Positions 62,305 through 64,000 of a stretch of 64,000 bases of DNA are shown here, one piece after another. Source of the stretch: Brachypodius melanocephalos (Eukaryota; Chordata; Aves; Passeriformes; Pycnonotidae); NCBI GenBank assembly GCA_013398615.1, contig VZSR01003807.1, positions 34,986,747-35,050,746 on the forward strand, written 5' to 3'. The stretch's first letter is position 1. Each line of letters opens with the position of its first letter. A program made the position numbers and the translations under genes. The notes beneath the pieces were generated by a model. It saw only the letters and a program-made list of their open reading frames with translations. It made no database searches and had not been told where the DNA came from.

Positions 62305-64000
62305 GTGAATTTACCTTGTTACATTATTTTGGGAACTTCCTTAAGGAGTTTGCCTCCAAGTTCTTGCAGTCATTCTTGATCAATTTGTGCCCTAGGGCCA
62401 TAAGCAAAAGCTTACTTACCTCCCTTATCAACCCTCTGTTTTAAAGAGAAGCACAGCTGTACCCAGGAGCTGGCTAGGCTCATGGTGAGTCAGAACTTAA
62501 GAGTGATGTCATGACACTGCATATTTGGATTTGTGTAGGATCTGATGCCATTTTTTCCCAGCTAAATCACAGTAAGTAATGTTTTCCCAGAGGGAATAAT
62601 GGGGTTCGAAAGCTGAAACAAGAGCAGGAGGATGAATGATGGGTGAGTGGAAAAATTTAGTCTTCCCTCAGGCTTATATGCGAGGTAAATTTACTTGAAT
62701 GGGCTTGCCAAAACCCAGTTTACTTCACATATCCTGGTACCTGAGTCTTTACAAACTAATTTACACTATGAATTCCTCTTTTTCTCTGCCAATTATATTT
62801 ATAAAACAACATCTTGCTCTCAGTCTCAGCAGTACTCACATACCACTTCACAAGTTGTCAAAAGCTTAGTCAAGCACTAAGAAAACCCAAACTCACACAA
62901 TTAAGTTAAACTCGGAACAAATGTTGTCAGCCTGCATTTCAACTGAAGTTTGCTACCTCTTTCAGATAGCAAGTGCCTCAAAACTCACTCTTTTATCATT
63001 TATACTAGCTGGTCTAAAAATAAATTGTACATATTCTTCCTTGTAAACCTTGAATCAACTAAACAAAGTCAATGTGGAGCTTGAAATTTACCAAAGTGAT
63101 AAAAACCTGAAAATTGTCAGCAACGCCTTTTTGATATCCGAAACCAGAAAAAAAATCTGCATAAAGAATTAGAAGGCTGCTCTCCCATTCCTTTCTCCAT
63201 TCTTCTAGGCAAGGCTTTGTTTGAGTAGTGCTTGTTGATCAAGCTAAAAATTTACACTGATTTTGTTATGTTACATAATATAAGTACATGTTACATTGTC
63301 TGGATTTTTCTGTTTGAATATATAAGACTCAATCAAAATGTTCCAGACCGTAGGCCAGGCCAGAACAACAAAACAAAACAACCAATCCTGCTTCTAAACT
63401 TTTTCCTGAAAACCTTTCAGTATTAATAAAACCAAATTTCTCACCCACATTCATCTACTATTCAGTATTTTCAGTTTCTGATATAGAAGGTGTCTGCTTC
63501 ATGCAAACACAGCGTGTCAGCTCTACTGCTTGTGTTTCTTTGGTGGCTGGAGCCTAAAGGTAACCAGAAAATAAGGAAGAGCATGTGATGCTTTTTCAAG
63601 GTCAACATGGACAAGTTCCAGGCAAAGGACCTGCAGTGATACCTGAAATAAATTTGCCTTACTTAGATGACTGTCAGAAGACAGTTTTCCTTCAAAAATG
63701 CAGAAGTTCCTGCTCTGACCCTGGATTTCTGGGTTTTTCACTATCCTTGTTGTTTTACAAGCTTGCTTACCCACAGCAGAAATGATAGGGTAAATCATTC
63801 CCCTGAAAAATAACATCTTCAGTGTTGGGTTGTTTTTTTAGCCAGGTATAATTCACCCTGCCAGTGCAGAACCATTTGTGCTGTACAATGGAAGAGAAGG
63901 CAAGACATGGAGAGATCATGGGGAGCATCAGCTGCAAGAAGACTGCTGTAGAAGGGAGCTTAACATTGCTGACTATCTATTTGATGTTTGAAATGAAAGG
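62305..64000. other. unique sequence, no gene recognised
   Basis: Mixed-composition unique sequence to the end of the window. Overlapping open frames on both strands at 63523-63816 (97 and 66 codons) show no recognisable domain. No RNA gene or repeat family was recognised. Confidence 0.5.

Overview
This window looks like a piece of a bird chromosome, probably an intergenic desert or a very long intron. The evidence is the repeat content. At least eleven CR1 LINE fragments are recognisable, including ones with the avian 3' end (ATTCTGTG octamers on the + strand, or 'agaatca(t/c)agaat...ggttggaa(g)ggga' read on the - strand). Three LTR-like segments also resemble avian endogenous-retrovirus LTRs. 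The background is strongly AT-rich, with long A/T runs and few CpGs. I could not recognise any host protein-coding exon, tRNA, rRNA or CRISPR array. Almost all open frames are short chance frames or run through CR1 or LTR sequence. The exact species and the flanking genes cannot be told from the sequence.

Layout. Positions 1-9600 are unique AT-rich sequence with a G/T-rich start, a pyrimidine tract with quadruplex potential (3606-3650) and one unusually long unexplained - strand open frame (4773-5264). Positions 9676-10160 stand out: TAAT-rich sequence, an octamer site and a CpG cluster, the best candidate here for a cis-regulatory or conserved non-coding element. Just after it, 10325-10711 is a + strand CR1 3' end with an uninterrupted ORF2 C-terminal remnant and an expanded octamer tail. 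Positions 10712-23950 are almost featureless apart from a CR1 scrap at 21219. At 23952 an A8T8 block runs directly into a G-quadruplex motif next to a degraded CR1. Positions 27641-28200 hold a - strand LTR, 29025-29068 an A26 tract with a poly(A) signal (- strand), and 29552-29585 a perfect hairpin.

Positions 30585-38000 are the repeat-rich part: a CR1 at 30585, a CR1 split by an LTR (33555-34258), two CR1s side by side (36671-37501) and an LTR 3' region ending near 37930. Positions 38000-56700 are again unique sequence with one marginal coding candidate (43027-43401). Positions 56768-61000 hold four more CR1 pieces, one containing a perfect 16-copy GGTTT microsatellite, and a 20-bp perfect palindrome. 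Positions 61000-64000 are unique sequence with short tandem and palindromic repeats.

There is no set of genes working together here. What can be read is a history of retroposon insertion, nesting and decay in a gene-poor region, with one segment (9676-10160) that may be under functional constraint. All family assignments rest on recognising consensus-like stretches by eye, so element boundaries are approximate unless stated.
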